Below, in pieces: positions 45,209 through 54,357 of a DNA stretch of 64,000 nt. Made by a program: the position numbers and the translations under genes. The DNA comes from CAJXVA01 sp963761755 (GTDB lineage: Bacteria > Myxococcota_A > Polyangia > Nannocystales > Nannocystaceae). Numbering within the stretch: the first letter of the stretch is position 1; each line of letters starts with the position of its first letter. The notes under the pieces were generated by a model. The model did not search any database. It worked only from the letters and a program-made list of their open reading frames with translations, and was not told the origin of the DNA. The DNA is taken from assembly GCA_963761755.1 (NCBI GenBank), contig CAVXIC010000006.1, forward strand, positions 372,001 through 436,000. Direction: 5' to 3'.

Positions 45209-46503
45209 CGCAGGTCGAGTCGCTTCAGGTAGCGGTCACGCAGTTCACTCTGGCGGGACCGCATGGGAATGGCTCGGCCGCGGATGTAGACCGCCTCGGG
45301 CACCGTCGAGAGCTCGAAGGGATCGGCGGGCCACACGACGAGGTTGGCGACCTTCCCGGGCTCCACGGTGCCGTAGTCCGCGTCCATGCCGTAGGCCGTC
45401 GCAATGTTCGCGGTGATCGCCGAGAGCGCTGCGCCGTGGGGCAGCCCGTTGGCGACGGCAATGCCGGCCTCTTGGGTGATGTTGCGCAGGTTGTGGGCGC
45501 CGTCGGGCTCGGCGATGCCGACCGTGACCCCCGCGGCGTGCAGCAGCGCGGCCGCGTCGAGGCGTGCACCAATGCGATCGAAGCTGCCCGGGAGGTTCTC
45601 CGAGGGCTGCAGGATGACGGGGATCTTGGCCTCGGAGAGCGCATCGGCCACCTGCCACGCCTGCGCACCTCCGACGATCGTCACGCGCAGCGCCTGGTCC
45701 CGCGCGAGCTCGATGATCGCCAGCAGATCGCTGACCCGGTGCGCCTCGAGGACCAAGGGCACCTCCCGCTCGAGCACCGGACCGAGGGCTTCGAGGTCGA
45801 GGCGGTGTGCCGCGAGGTCGCGCGAGGCTCGGCGGTCGAAGGCGGCCTTGCGGCTGCGGTAGAAGCGGGCGTCGTCGAGGACTTCGGCGAGGTGCGCGAG
45901 GGTGGCCGCGCGCGAGCCTGCGACGCGTTGCCCCAGCCCGCCGGCCACCGCGATGCGCGGCCGAGCGACGATGTCGCGGTGGTGACCCTGCAGGACGTCG
46001 ATCCACGCGACCTGACCCGAGAGCAGACCCCCTTGGGGAGTGACCGCCGCCGAGGTGACGCCGTCGATGGCCTGAATCGCCAGCAGGCTGCTGTTGGCGT
46101 TGACGGCCCAAGAGGCATCGTAGCCGGCGCGGATCGGTTCGACTCCGTCGCGGCTGGTATCTCGGGTCGACGACTCCATCCCGATCTCGACCAGACCCAG
46201 CGGGGTCGAGGCCGCGATGATCCCCGGCGTGAGCAGCTTGCCCGCGGCGTCGATGACGGTGGCGCCGGCGGTGGGCGCCCCGGTCCCGACCCGGACGATG
46301 CGAGCGCCCTGGATCTCGACGACCGCGTCCTGCACGACCGTCCCGGTGCCGTCGTGCAGGGTCCCGCCGACGATGGCGATCCGAGGCGCCCTGGCGTCGG
46401 TGGCGGCGTCGAAGGACAGGGGGGCCGCCAGGGCCTCGGGCACGGCGAGGCCAACCCAGGCGAGCAGCGTGGTGAGGACGATCAGGAAGGAGGTTCGCGT
46501 CAT
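45205..46503 (-). CDS. Periplasmic amidohydrolase-fold protein lacking the HxH metal motif
   Basis: 432 residues with a signal peptide (LIVLTTLLAWVGLAVPEALA). The amidohydrolase layout is clear: RIAIVGGTLHDGTG, KLLTPGIIA and a C-terminal YGTVEPGKVANLVVWPADPFE. Where active members have D-x-H-x-H, this protein reads AASTPLGLVEI, so the first two metal ligands are gone. It may be a non-catalytic partner of the upstream active-type amidohydrolase, with which it overlaps by ATGA. Pairs like this occur in imidazolonepropionase-like dipeptidase clusters. The role is inferred. Confidence 0.75.
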   Translation of the reverse strand: MTRTSFLIVLTTLLAWVGLAVPEALAAPLSFDAATDARAPRIAIVGGTLHDGTGTVVQDAVVEIQGARIVRVGTGAPTAGATVIDAAGKLLTPGIIAASTPLGLVEIGMESSTRDTSRDGVEPIRAGYDASWAVNANSSLLAIQAIDGVTSAAVTPQGGLLSGQVAWIDVLQGHHRDIVARPRIAVAGGLGQRVAGSRAATLAHLAEVLDDARFYRSRKAAFDRRASRDLAAHRLDLEALGPVLEREVPLVLEAHRVSDLLAIIELARDQALRVTIVGGAQAWQVADALSEAKIPVILQPSENLPGSFDRIGARLDAAALLHAAGVTVGIAEPDGAHNLRNITQEAGIAVANGLPHGAALSAITANIATAYGMDADYGTVEPGKVANLVVWPADPFELSTVPEAVYIRGRAIPMRSRQSELRDRYLKRLDLR

Positions 46504-47921
46504 CGTGCTGCTCCCGCGGCGGGCAAGCCCACCTCGAAGTCGGTGCTGGGCTGCAGTGCCGGGTCGTCGCGGTCGTAGATCAGCGCGCCGCCCAGGTAGA
46601 CCTGCTGCGCGTGGCTGTAGACGCTGAACGGGTCGCCCGACCACACCACGACGTCGGCGAGCTTGCCTGGCTCGAGCGTCCCGGTCTGCTCGTGAACACC
46701 CAGCGCCCAGGCCGGGTTGGCGGTGATCCAGCGCAGCGCCTCGTCCTCGCTGATCGTCAGGCCCGCGCGCAGACCGGCCGCCCAGGCCTTGGCGGCTTCT
46801 TGGTTGAGGCGCTGGATTCCGTACGGAGAGTCGGAGTGAATGATCGCCCTCGCGCCCGCGGCGTGCACGATCGCCGCGTTGGCGCGGATGGTGTCGAAGG
46901 CCTCGGCCTTGAACCCCCACCAGTCCGACCACACCGACGCGCTCACGCCCGCGGCGGCGAGCCGATCGGCGATCTTGTAGGCCTCGACGGCGTGGTGGAA
47001 GCTGCGGATCTCGAACCCGAACTCGTCGGCGAGCGCGAGCATGCCGAGCATGTCGTCGGCGCGGTAGCAGTGGTTGTGCACGAGGATCTCTCCGCGCAGC
47101 ACGCCCACGAGGGTCTCGAGGCCCAGATCCCGATCCGGCGGCGCCCTCCGCTTGCCGTCGTCGTCCCGGGGGGCCTTCCGAAACGCGTCCCAGGCTCGCT
47201 GGTACTCGGTGGCCTTCTGAAAGGCGATACGAAACCCGGCCATGTTGCCCATGCGCGTGGTCGGACCGCCCTTCTCGCCATGCACCCGCTTGGGGTTCTC
47301 GCCGCAGGCCAGCTTGAGTCCACTCGGCGCGCCCTCGAACGCCGCGTCGTTCACCGACAACGCGTCCGGCACGGTGCGCACGACGATCGAGCGGCCTCCG
47401 ATGAGGTTGGCGGAGCCGGGAAGGATCTGCAGGGTGGTGACTCCCGCTGCGCGGGCCCGGGAGATCTGGGGGTCTTGCGGCCAGTAGCCATCGGCGGCCC
47501 GCACGTGGGGCGTGCTCGCGGCGCTCGACTCGTTGCCGTCGCTGTGCGCCTCGAGGCCGGGCGCCGCGTACACGCCCAGGTGCGAGTGGGTGTCGATGAT
47601 GCCCGGGGTCACCGTCTTGCCGCGCACGTCGACGACCCTGACGCCCGGGGGCGTCTCGAGTTCGGCCCCGACCGCCTCGATCGAGCCCTCGCGCATCAGC
47701 ACGTCGCCCGTCTCGTAGATCACGCCCGCTGCCGTCATCACCCGGGCGCCCCGCAGCAGGACCGGGGGCGGCGCTGCGCGGCGCTTCGACGCCTTCGTCT
47801 TCGGCTCGGAGGGGCCGGCGGTGCGCTGCGCGTCGTCCTGTGCCGGGCTGGTGGAGCCGCGCTTGGGCCCGCAGGCGAGCGACATCGTGACGCACGCGAG
47901 GATCCCGACGTGCGAGCACAC
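46500..47921 (-). CDS. Amidohydrolase (imidazolonepropionase-like), lipoprotein
   Basis: 473 residues from GTG 47921. The lipobox lies in CVTMSLAC. The metal site is complete: PGIIDTHSHLGVY (HxH), EILVHNHCYRADD, EIRSFHHAVEAYK and AIIHSDSPYG (last Asp). An extended loop after the HxH is rich in Ser/His. The C-terminus has the family's LEPGKLADVVVWSGDPFS. Substrates of relatives include cyclic amides and dipeptides; not known here. Four-base overlap with the pseudo-amidohydrolase after it indicates coupled expression. Confidence 0.85.
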   Translation of the reverse strand: MCSHVGILACVTMSLACGPKRGSTSPAQDDAQRTAGPSEPKTKASKRRAAPPPVLLRGARVMTAAGVIYETGDVLMREGSIEAVGAELETPPGVRVVDVRGKTVTPGIIDTHSHLGVYAAPGLEAHSDGNESSAASTPHVRAADGYWPQDPQISRARAAGVTTLQILPGSANLIGGRSIVVRTVPDALSVNDAAFEGAPSGLKLACGENPKRVHGEKGGPTTRMGNMAGFRIAFQKATEYQRAWDAFRKAPRDDDGKRRAPPDRDLGLETLVGVLRGEILVHNHCYRADDMLGMLALADEFGFEIRSFHHAVEAYKIADRLAAAGVSASVWSDWWGFKAEAFDTIRANAAIVHAAGARAIIHSDSPYGIQRLNQEAAKAWAAGLRAGLTISEDEALRWITANPAWALGVHEQTGTLEPGKLADVVVWSGDPFSVYSHAQQVYLGGALIYDRDDPALQPSTDFEVGLPAAGAAR

Positions 47922-48010
47922 AGAGAGCGGACGGGGCACGGCGGCGACGCTACGAGAGAACCCGGGGCGTTCACAAGCCGCAGTGCGCAAAACCGCGTAG
48001 ACTGCCGCGC

Positions 48011-48973
48011 GTGAGATCCACGTCTGCGCGAGAGCGCTGGCTGTACGCGCTCAAGCCCGGCAGCTGGCCCAAGCTCCTCGTCGCGGCCCTGCTCGGGCAA
48101 GCGATGGGCGTGGCCGCGACGGCGCAGGTCGACCTGGGGGCGCTGGTCGCGGGCTTTGCCTTCACGATCCTCCACCTGTCGTTCGTGGTGCTGCTCAACG
48201 ACTGGGGCGACCAGGAGGTCGATGCGCTCAAGCGCCGCCTCTTCCCCGAGGTCTCCAGCCCCAAGACGATCATCGACGGCATCCTCGACGCGCGCTCGGT
48301 GCTCTACGCCGGGCTGGGTGCCGGGGCCGGGGCTGCGGGCGTCGCCGTCGCGGCGCACCTGTGGCTGGATCGCCCGGGCCTCATCCTCGGGGCGGCGGTG
48401 TGCATGGGCCTGTTCTGGGCCTACACGCTGCCTCCGCTGCGGCTGAACTACCGCGGCGGCGGTGAGCTCCTGGAGATGATCGGGGTCGGGTTCGCCTTGC
48501 CGTGGTGGAACGCGTACCTCCAGTCGGGACAGGCCAACCCTGTGGGCATGGTCATCCTACCCGGGTTCTTGCTGCTCGCGCTCAGCAGCGCGCTGGCCTC
48601 GGGCCTCACCGACGAGCCCAGCGACAGGCTCGGAGGCAAGCGCACCTTCACGGTGATGTTCGGCGCGACCGCGGTGCGGCAGGCGGTCGAGGGCCTGGTC
48701 CTCGGCGCCATCATCGTGTGGGCGCTGCTGCCGGTCCTCGCGCCAGGGGCCATCTCCGGGCTGCTGTTGGCGCCGGTGGTCGTGGTCATGGGCAACGAGT
48801 ACCGAGCGCTGCGGGAGGCGGGCGCGTCTGCCGAGGCGGAGACCTACGCGGGCCTGCGCCGCTACAAGGACCACCTGCATCACTGCATCTGGCGAGGCAC
48901 GGTGGTCTTCGCCCTTTTGCTGGTCGCCAGGGCGCTGATCCTCGGGGTCCCAGGCGGGGGCGGCGGTGCCTGA
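48011..48973 (+). CDS. UbiA-family prenyltransferase
   Basis: 320 residues, with about eight membrane helices. The two prenyl-diphosphate/Mg motifs are NDWGDQEVDALKRR (NDxxDxxxD) and DEPSDRLGGKRTFTVMFG. Members attach isoprenoid chains to aromatic acceptors (quinones, hemes, chlorophylls, archaeal lipids). No quinone or heme gene is adjacent to fix the acceptor. The start is GTG 48011. The next gene overlaps by 8 bp. Confidence 0.88.
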   Translation: MRSTSARERWLYALKPGSWPKLLVAALLGQAMGVAATAQVDLGALVAGFAFTILHLSFVVLLNDWGDQEVDALKRRLFPEVSSPKTIIDGILDARSVLYAGLGAGAGAAGVAVAAHLWLDRPGLILGAAVCMGLFWAYTLPPLRLNYRGGGELLEMIGVGFALPWWNAYLQSGQANPVGMVILPGFLLLALSSALASGLTDEPSDRLGGKRTFTVMFGATAVRQAVEGLVLGAIIVWALLPVLAPGAISGLLLAPVVVVMGNEYRALREAGASAEAETYAGLRRYKDHLHHCIWRGTVVFALLLVARALILGVPGGGGGA

Positions 48974-49679
48974 CATCTCCACCCTCGATTGGGACCTCGC
49001 TGCGCGGGAGGCCTTCTGCACGCTCGAGCCGGGACGCGAACGCGCGCGTCTTCCCACCGAGCTGTGCGATCGACTGCTGCTGCCGTCCGACTCGACCGCG
49101 CTGAAGTCCGCCTTCGTCTCCGGGCTCGCCTCTGCCATCGAAGCGATGCTCGCAGCGTTCCCGGACAACCTCCTGTGGGACCTCGAGGGCCTCGCCGCGC
49201 GGCAGCTGCACCAGGCGCGCGCGTCGGCGGATCCCGCCTCGACCGCGGCGCACCTGTGGTCGCGCATCGCCGCGCTGCAGCACGTCTTCGGCGGCAGGGG
49301 CCCCATCCACTTCCGCTACATTCACGACTTCGTCTACGGCTTTGACTGGGCCAAGTGGGTGGCCAAGGCGCCGGCCGAGCGCGCACGCATCGGCCCCTAC
49401 GACGCGGCGTTCGTCGAGCGGATGCATCGCCGGGGTGGGGAGCTGCTCGCTCTCATCGAGGCCGGCGACACCAAGTATGGCCCGCTGCCGGGATCGGATC
49501 CCCGCAACCCCTTCGCCTTCTCTCGCAAGCCCGACGACGAGCTCGCGCTGCATCGCCGCTTGGCCGCGCAGGGCTCCCTGCCGGTGCAGGCCTGGTCGGC
49601 TGCCGCCGCGCCCGACTGGCGGCGGCCCTACGCTCGCCTGCGCGAAGAGGCCGCCGAGGCGCTTCGCATCTCCGCGTAG
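48966..49679 (+). CDS. Conserved-looking protein, unknown function
   Basis: 237 residues from GTG 48966. The sequence is soluble and helical. Notable stretches are WDLEGLAARQLHQARA, FRYIHDFVYGFDWAKWVA and PLPGSDPRNPFAFSRKPDDE. The aromatic/His run FRYIHDFVYGFDW suggests a conserved functional site, but I do not recognise the family. It overlaps the UbiA gene by 8 bp, so it may act on the same product. Confidence 0.65.
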   Translation: MPDISTLDWDLAAREAFCTLEPGRERARLPTELCDRLLLPSDSTALKSAFVSGLASAIEAMLAAFPDNLLWDLEGLAARQLHQARASADPASTAAHLWSRIAALQHVFGGRGPIHFRYIHDFVYGFDWAKWVAKAPAERARIGPYDAAFVERMHRRGGELLALIEAGDTKYGPLPGSDPRNPFAFSRKPDDELALHRRLAAQGSLPVQAWSAAAAPDWRRPYARLREEAAEALRISA

Positions 49680-49770
49680 GGCCGACCCAGACCCGCTCGT
49701 CCCCGGTGCGCACCGAGGCTCGCGTCGCTCCTTGTGGGCCGCGTACGAGCCCGGTAGCGTGGGCCCGCAC

Positions 49771-51132
49771 ATGGCGAAATACGACTTCGATCTGTTCACG
49801 ATTGGCGCCGGTTCCGGCGGTGTGGCTGCGAGTCGGCGTGCCGGGGCGTACGGCGCGCGCGTGGCCATCTGCGAGGAGCGTCGGGTCGGTGGCACCTGCG
49901 TGCTGCGCGGCTGCGTGCCCAAGAAGCTGCTCGTCTACGCCTCGCACATTCGCACCGAGTTGGCCGACGCGGCCGGCTACGGCTGGAACATCGGCGAGGT
50001 CAGCTTGGACTGGGGACGGCTGATCCACGCGAAGAACGCCGAACTCGACCGCCTCGAGGGCATCTACCAGCGCATGCTCGGCCAAGCGGGTGTCGAGGTG
50101 CACGCCGGGCGCGGCGTGATCATCGATCCTCACACCGTCGAGGTCGAGGGCCGCACGTTCACAGCGGAGCGCATCCTGGTGGCGACCGGGGGCTGGCCTA
50201 CGCTGCCCGAGATTCCCGGAATCGAGCACGCGATCACCTCCAACGAAGCGCTCGACCTCTCCGAGGTGCCCCGCCGGGCGGCGGTCGTCGGTGGCGGCTA
50301 CATCGGCGTGGAGTTTGCCGGCATCTGGAACGGCGCGGGCAGCCAGGTCACGCTGCTGGTCCGCGGAGACAACGTCCTGCGGGGCTTCGACCACGACGTT
50401 CGCGAGACGCTGAGCGAAGAGATGCGCAAAGAGGGCGTCGAGCTGCGCTGCTCCACGCGGGTGCACGCGATCGAGAAGACGGATGAAGGGCTCGAGCTGC
50501 GGCTCGACCGCGGCGAGCACCTGGTGGTCGATCAGGTGCTGTTCGCGACCGGTCGGCACCCGCACAGCACGGAGCTCGGTCTGGAAGAGGTCGGGGTCCA
50601 AACCAACGACGCGGGCGCAATCATCGTCGACGAGTGGTCGAAGACCAGCGTGGATGGGATCTGGGCGGTCGGTGACGTGACCACCCGCATCGCGCTGACG
50701 CCCGTCGCGATCGCCGATGGCCGCGCGTTCGTCGAGACCGAGTTCCACGACAACCCCACCCCGGTCGACCACGGCGCCGTGCCGACGGCGGTGTTCTCCG
50801 ACCCGCCGGTGGGCACGGTCGGCATCACCGAAGCCGCGGCGCGCGAGCTGGGCACTGGGCCCGTCGACGTGTACCGGGCCGAGTTCCGCCCCATGAAGTT
50901 CGTCCTGCCCGGACGGGACAGCAAGACGATGATGAAGCTCATCGTCGATCGGGAGACCGACCGCGTGCTGGGCCTGCACATGGTGGGCCCCGATGCACCC
51001 GAGATCGTCCAAGGCTTCGCGGTCGCGCTCAAGGCCGGGGCAACCAAGAAGCAGTTCGACGCGACGGTCGGCATCCATCCGAGCTCGGCCGAGGAGTTCG
51101 TCACGATGACCACCCCGGTCGGCGGCGGCTGA
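49771..51132 (+). CDS. gor: Glutathione-disulfide reductase (pyridine nucleotide-disulfide oxidoreductase)
   Basis: 453 residues, as usual for Gor. FAD-binding GAGSGGVAASRRA is at the N-terminus. The redox disulfide lies in GGTCVLRGCVPKK, which is the Gor/trypanothione variant. NAD(P)-binding is VVGGGYIGVEFAG, the FAD motif is WAVGDVT, and the C-terminal His-Glu pair is GIHPSSAEE. It keeps glutathione reduced with NADPH. The separation from the kinase downstream is 121 bp, which holds a riboswitch-like leader. Confidence 0.93.
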   Translation: MAKYDFDLFTIGAGSGGVAASRRAGAYGARVAICEERRVGGTCVLRGCVPKKLLVYASHIRTELADAAGYGWNIGEVSLDWGRLIHAKNAELDRLEGIYQRMLGQAGVEVHAGRGVIIDPHTVEVEGRTFTAERILVATGGWPTLPEIPGIEHAITSNEALDLSEVPRRAAVVGGGYIGVEFAGIWNGAGSQVTLLVRGDNVLRGFDHDVRETLSEEMRKEGVELRCSTRVHAIEKTDEGLELRLDRGEHLVVDQVLFATGRHPHSTELGLEEVGVQTNDAGAIIVDEWSKTSVDGIWAVGDVTTRIALTPVAIADGRAFVETEFHDNPTPVDHGAVPTAVFSDPPVGTVGITEAAARELGTGPVDVYRAEFRPMKFVLPGRDSKTMMKLIVDRETDRVLGLHMVGPDAPEIVQGFAVALKAGATKKQFDATVGIHPSSAEEFVTMTTPVGGG

Positions 51133-51149
51133 ACGTCCGCAGAGTGAGT

Positions 51150-51253
51150 CGGGGATGCCCCTGTTTCGCGGGGCGCAGGGACGGGAAGCCGTGCGCGGTC
51201 CCGCAACCGCTGCTATGCCTGAGGATGCGGGATGCCGCGTAGGACGACCTGCA
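51150..51253 (+). promoter_or_regulatory. Cobalamin-riboswitch-like leader with shortened P4, before a Ser/Thr kinase
   Basis: Conserved elements of the cobalamin riboswitch appear in the right order within about 100 bp. GCCCC/GGGGC (51157-51161 with 51170-51174) resembles P2. GGGAAGCC lies at 51183-51190 and GCGGTCCCGCAAC at 51195-51207. A hairpin GCGG-GATG-CCGC (51227-51238) follows, and then a B12-box-like AGGACGACCTGC at 51241-51252. The usual P4 loop between GGGAA and GGTCCCGCAAC, including GGTG...CC, is cut to a few bases. The AGGA of the B12 box lies 9 nt before the GTG start at 51254 and would be its ribosome binding site, so folding could hide it. The match is by eye. Confidence 0.42.
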
Positions 51254-52618
51254 GTGGTTGAAAGCGCAGTGGACACGATCCTCCCCGAGGAGGAGGTCGA
51301 GACGTCAGCCCGCTCCGTTGGGCACGATGGAGACGTTGGGCACGATGGGGGCGGCCCCTACGTGACCGCGTTCGAGCCGGCGCCGGGGCTCGTTCTCGCC
51401 GAGCGCTACGAGCTGATCGAGCCGCTGGGGCGGGGCTCGTCGGGCTGGGTCTGGAAGGTCCGGCACGTCGTCATCCGCAAGCACTTCGCGATCAAGATCT
51501 TGGCGCCGCGCTCGGGCACCCTCGGCGATGCGGCGGCAGTTCGCATGCTGCGCGAGGCCAAGACGCTCTCCAGCGTCGAGCACCAGCACGTGATCGCCGT
51601 CACCGACTTTGGTTACGCGCAGCGGGGCACACCCTTCATCGTCATGGAGCTGCTCACGGGGCAGCCGCTGCGGGCCAGGCTCGACGAGGGGCCGCTTGCT
51701 TGGACCCAGGCGCGAACGTGGGCGCTGCAGATCTGCGACGGCGTCGAGGCTGCGCACCGCGAGGGCGTCATCCATCGCGACCTCAAGCCCGCCAACCTCT
51801 TCGTCACCGCCAAGGACGCGCGCATCAAGGTGCTCGACTTTGGCCTGGCGCACATGCACGACGATCTCGGGGCGGGCGCGGGTCGTCTCACCGCGGCGGG
51901 CGAGGTCTTCGGCACGCCGGCGACGATGAGCCCCGAGCAGATCGCCGGCGGCGACGTCGACGCCCGCAGCGACCTGTACAGCCTGGGGTGCGTGCTCTAC
52001 GAGATGTTCGGCGGGCGCGCTCCGGTGCGCGGCGCTCCGGCCGAGCTGCTGTACCAGCACGTCTACGCCCAGCCGGACCCGCTTCGGTCGATCGCGCCCG
52101 CGGAGGTGCCCGACGAGGTCTGCACGATCGTCGACCGCTGCCTCGCCAAGCGCCCGGGGATGCGTCCACAGAGCATCTCCGAGGTTCGCGAGGTCTTGGA
52201 CCGGCCTTCGGTGACGCGGCCCTTCGAGCTGCGAGCACCCTCGCGCCCACCGCCCGCGCCGGCGTCGGGCACGGCGTGGCGGCGCCTGCTGGGGGCGAGC
52301 GCCGCCGCCGGAGGCTTGTTCGCCCTCGTCGCGGCGGGATGGCCACCGCCCGCCCAAGCGCTGCGTCCGGTGTCGGTGTCGGTCCCGATCGTGCGCCCCA
52401 CCGAGATCGCGGTGCACGGGCTGCACGCCGAGCTTCCCGTGCTCGAACGGGCCGTGCCCAAGGCCCCCCTCCCGCGGTCACTGCGCGCGCCGCCGCGGCC
52501 CCGACCCGCGAGCCCGCGCGCAGCGTCGCCGCAGACACCCCGGTCCAAGCGGCCCGTCCGGCCCCCCGCGACCGACGAGCGCAACGCGGATCTCAAAGAT
52601 CCCTTTCCCCGTCGCTGA
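51254..52618 (+). CDS. Ser/Thr protein kinase with transmembrane helix and Pro/Arg-rich tail
   Basis: 454 residues from GTG 51254, which has an AGGA at 9 nt. The kinase domain (about 50-310) has LGRGSSGWVWKV, FAIKILA, HRDLKPANLF, DFGLAH and GTPATMSPEQ, then a membrane helix (LLGASAAAGGLFALVAAGW, about 340-360). The remaining about 95 residues are Pro/Arg-rich (for example PRSLRAPPRPRPASPRAASP) with no folded domain. An in-frame ATG at 51215 would extend the protein by 13 residues but has no ribosome binding site. Convergent with the next gene, overlapping by 26 bp. Confidence 0.9.
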   Translation: MVESAVDTILPEEEVETSARSVGHDGDVGHDGGGPYVTAFEPAPGLVLAERYELIEPLGRGSSGWVWKVRHVVIRKHFAIKILAPRSGTLGDAAAVRMLREAKTLSSVEHQHVIAVTDFGYAQRGTPFIVMELLTGQPLRARLDEGPLAWTQARTWALQICDGVEAAHREGVIHRDLKPANLFVTAKDARIKVLDFGLAHMHDDLGAGAGRLTAAGEVFGTPATMSPEQIAGGDVDARSDLYSLGCVLYEMFGGRAPVRGAPAELLYQHVYAQPDPLRSIAPAEVPDEVCTIVDRCLAKRPGMRPQSISEVREVLDRPSVTRPFELRAPSRPPPAPASGTAWRRLLGASAAAGGLFALVAAGWPPPAQALRPVSVSVPIVRPTEIAVHGLHAELPVLERAVPKAPLPRSLRAPPRPRPASPRAASPQTPRSKRPVRPPATDERNADLKDPFPRR

Positions 52619-54164
52619 CGCGGCGCAGCAGCAGCAGGTCGCCGTACTTCGCCTCGGCCCGGTAGTCGCGCTGCAGTCGCTCGCGCAGCGCCTCGAACGC
52701 TTCGAGTGGATCTCGCCGCGCACCGAAGGATGCGGTGAAGGAGGGACTGATCACCACGTAGGTCGGCGGGTGCGCGTCGAAGTCGGTGATGAACGCGGTG
52801 GCGTGTTCGCCCGGGGTGAAGACGATGTCGCCGCCGGCGTCGAACTCGGTGTTGGAGTTGAAGGTCGTCAGTCGACCCAGCGCCTTGTAGTAGCGGCCCG
52901 GCGCACGCCGATCGGCCCAGAAGTACACGCGCCACGCCGTCCAGCCCCAGCCGTAGATCGTGTCGCCCGGCCCGGTGCGGGCGCGGATGTGGGCGCCCGC
53001 CGCCTGCGCGGCGCTCTTGCCATCGCCCAGTCGACGCGCGCGTGCCTCGTAGCGGTGTCCGTCACCGGTGGCGACCGTGTAGACGCAGCCCAATGCGATC
53101 GCCGCCACGCCGAGCATCGCCGCGCTGCGCCGGCGGGGGCTGTGGCTCGCCTCGCCCATCGTTCGTCCGAGCGCCGTCGCCCCCACGAGGACCGCGAGGG
53201 CGGGCACCAGCTGCGGCAGGTAGTGCATGTAGAAGCGTCCGCCGCCCAGACCCGTGCCGACGATGGACGCGACGAGGAACAGCGCGCCCGGTCCGAGATC
53301 TCGATCGCGCTGCGTCCACGAGACGACGCTCCCGGCGACCACCAACGCGAGGGCAGCGGCGAAGGTCTCGGCGAGCAGCGCGGGCAGGTGCACCACCCCT
53401 GCGAAGAACCCACCATCGGCGCGATGGGTGTACTCGCTCACCAAGGACAGGGGGACCATCGCCTCCAGCAGCGTGCCGAACTCGCCGCGGACCAGGTACG
53501 GGACGCCGAAGAGCAGGGCGCCCAGCCCCGCGCCGGCCACCCATCCGAGCAGCACGGTCCACGGTGGCCCGTCGCGCCGGGCCTGCGCGAGGAACAGCAC
53601 CAGCGCCACCGCCCCGATCACGCCCGCTCGCTGCATGATGCCGAAGGCGAGGGTGGAGGCGAGCCCGGCGCCCAGCGCCCAGCCCAGGCTGCGCGCGGAC
53701 AGACTCCGCACGATACCGGCGTAGGCCCAGGCGTACACCGGCATCATCCACGCGGTGTAGTTGTAGGTGAACATGCCTGCGTAGTACAGGTACACGAACA
53801 GGGCCAAGGCGCGGGCGATCTTGCCCGCGCGCGCGGGAACGCCCAGCGCAACGGCGGGCAGGCCGATCAGCAGCCAACCCGAGTAGAACCACTGCAGCGC
53901 GTCCAGGTCGCGCCCCAGCGCCCAAAAGCTCGCGGCGACCAGGTAGAAGGACCCCGGCGGCTTGAACTCCGCGTTGTCCACGAAGGGCAGCTCGCCGCGT
54001 AGCAGGCCGTCGGCGTTGTAGAGGATGCCGGAGATGTCGGGGTTGGGGACCTCGGTATCGAACACTTGCATGCGGATCGACGCAAACAGGGCAAGGCCCA
54101 AGCCCACCAACAGCGAGGGCAGGGCCGCCGTGATTCGACGCAGCTGCGCGTGTGGGTCGTTCAT
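52593..54164 (-). CDS. GT39-like membrane glycosyltransferase
   Basis: 523 residues. About ten to twelve membrane helices come first. The first periplasmic loop holds the acidic DNAEFKPPGSFYLVA, which corresponds to the catalytic loop of ArnT/PMT-like (GT-C) enzymes using polyprenyl-phosphate sugars. The C-terminal 130 residues are soluble (TIYGWGWTAWRVYFWADRR, TPGEHATAFITDFDAH). Acceptor and sugar are unknown; a role in surface glycan or glycoprotein assembly is likely. The 193 bp above its start show no feature. Confidence 0.8.
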   Translation of the reverse strand: MNDPHAQLRRITAALPSLLVGLGLALFASIRMQVFDTEVPNPDISGILYNADGLLRGELPFVDNAEFKPPGSFYLVAASFWALGRDLDALQWFYSGWLLIGLPAVALGVPARAGKIARALALFVYLYYAGMFTYNYTAWMMPVYAWAYAGIVRSLSARSLGWALGAGLASTLAFGIMQRAGVIGAVALVLFLAQARRDGPPWTVLLGWVAGAGLGALLFGVPYLVRGEFGTLLEAMVPLSLVSEYTHRADGGFFAGVVHLPALLAETFAAALALVVAGSVVSWTQRDRDLGPGALFLVASIVGTGLGGGRFYMHYLPQLVPALAVLVGATALGRTMGEASHSPRRRSAAMLGVAAIALGCVYTVATGDGHRYEARARRLGDGKSAAQAAGAHIRARTGPGDTIYGWGWTAWRVYFWADRRAPGRYYKALGRLTTFNSNTEFDAGGDIVFTPGEHATAFITDFDAHPPTYVVISPSFTASFGARRDPLEAFEALRERLQRDYRAEAKYGDLLLLRRVSDGERDL

Positions 54165-54357
54165 CCGAGCGCTGGGTGATCGCGAAGAGGACTTCGCCGC
54201 ACACCGGCAAGGGTATCGGTCGCCGCCGAGTCCGGGAAGATGTGGGCTCGACATTGCGGTGACATCGAGGAGCCGACGATCGTCGCTGCGATGCTCACCC
54301 CCATGCGATGGCGTTCGATCATGCTGCTGCTCACGATGCCACGACGTTGATTGAGGG

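Noticed and set aside
51215..51253. ATG 51215 as start of the third kinase
   Set aside because: It has no ribosome binding site, and the added residues (EDAGCRVGRP) come from the riboswitch-like DNA. GTG 51254 has AGGA at good spacing.
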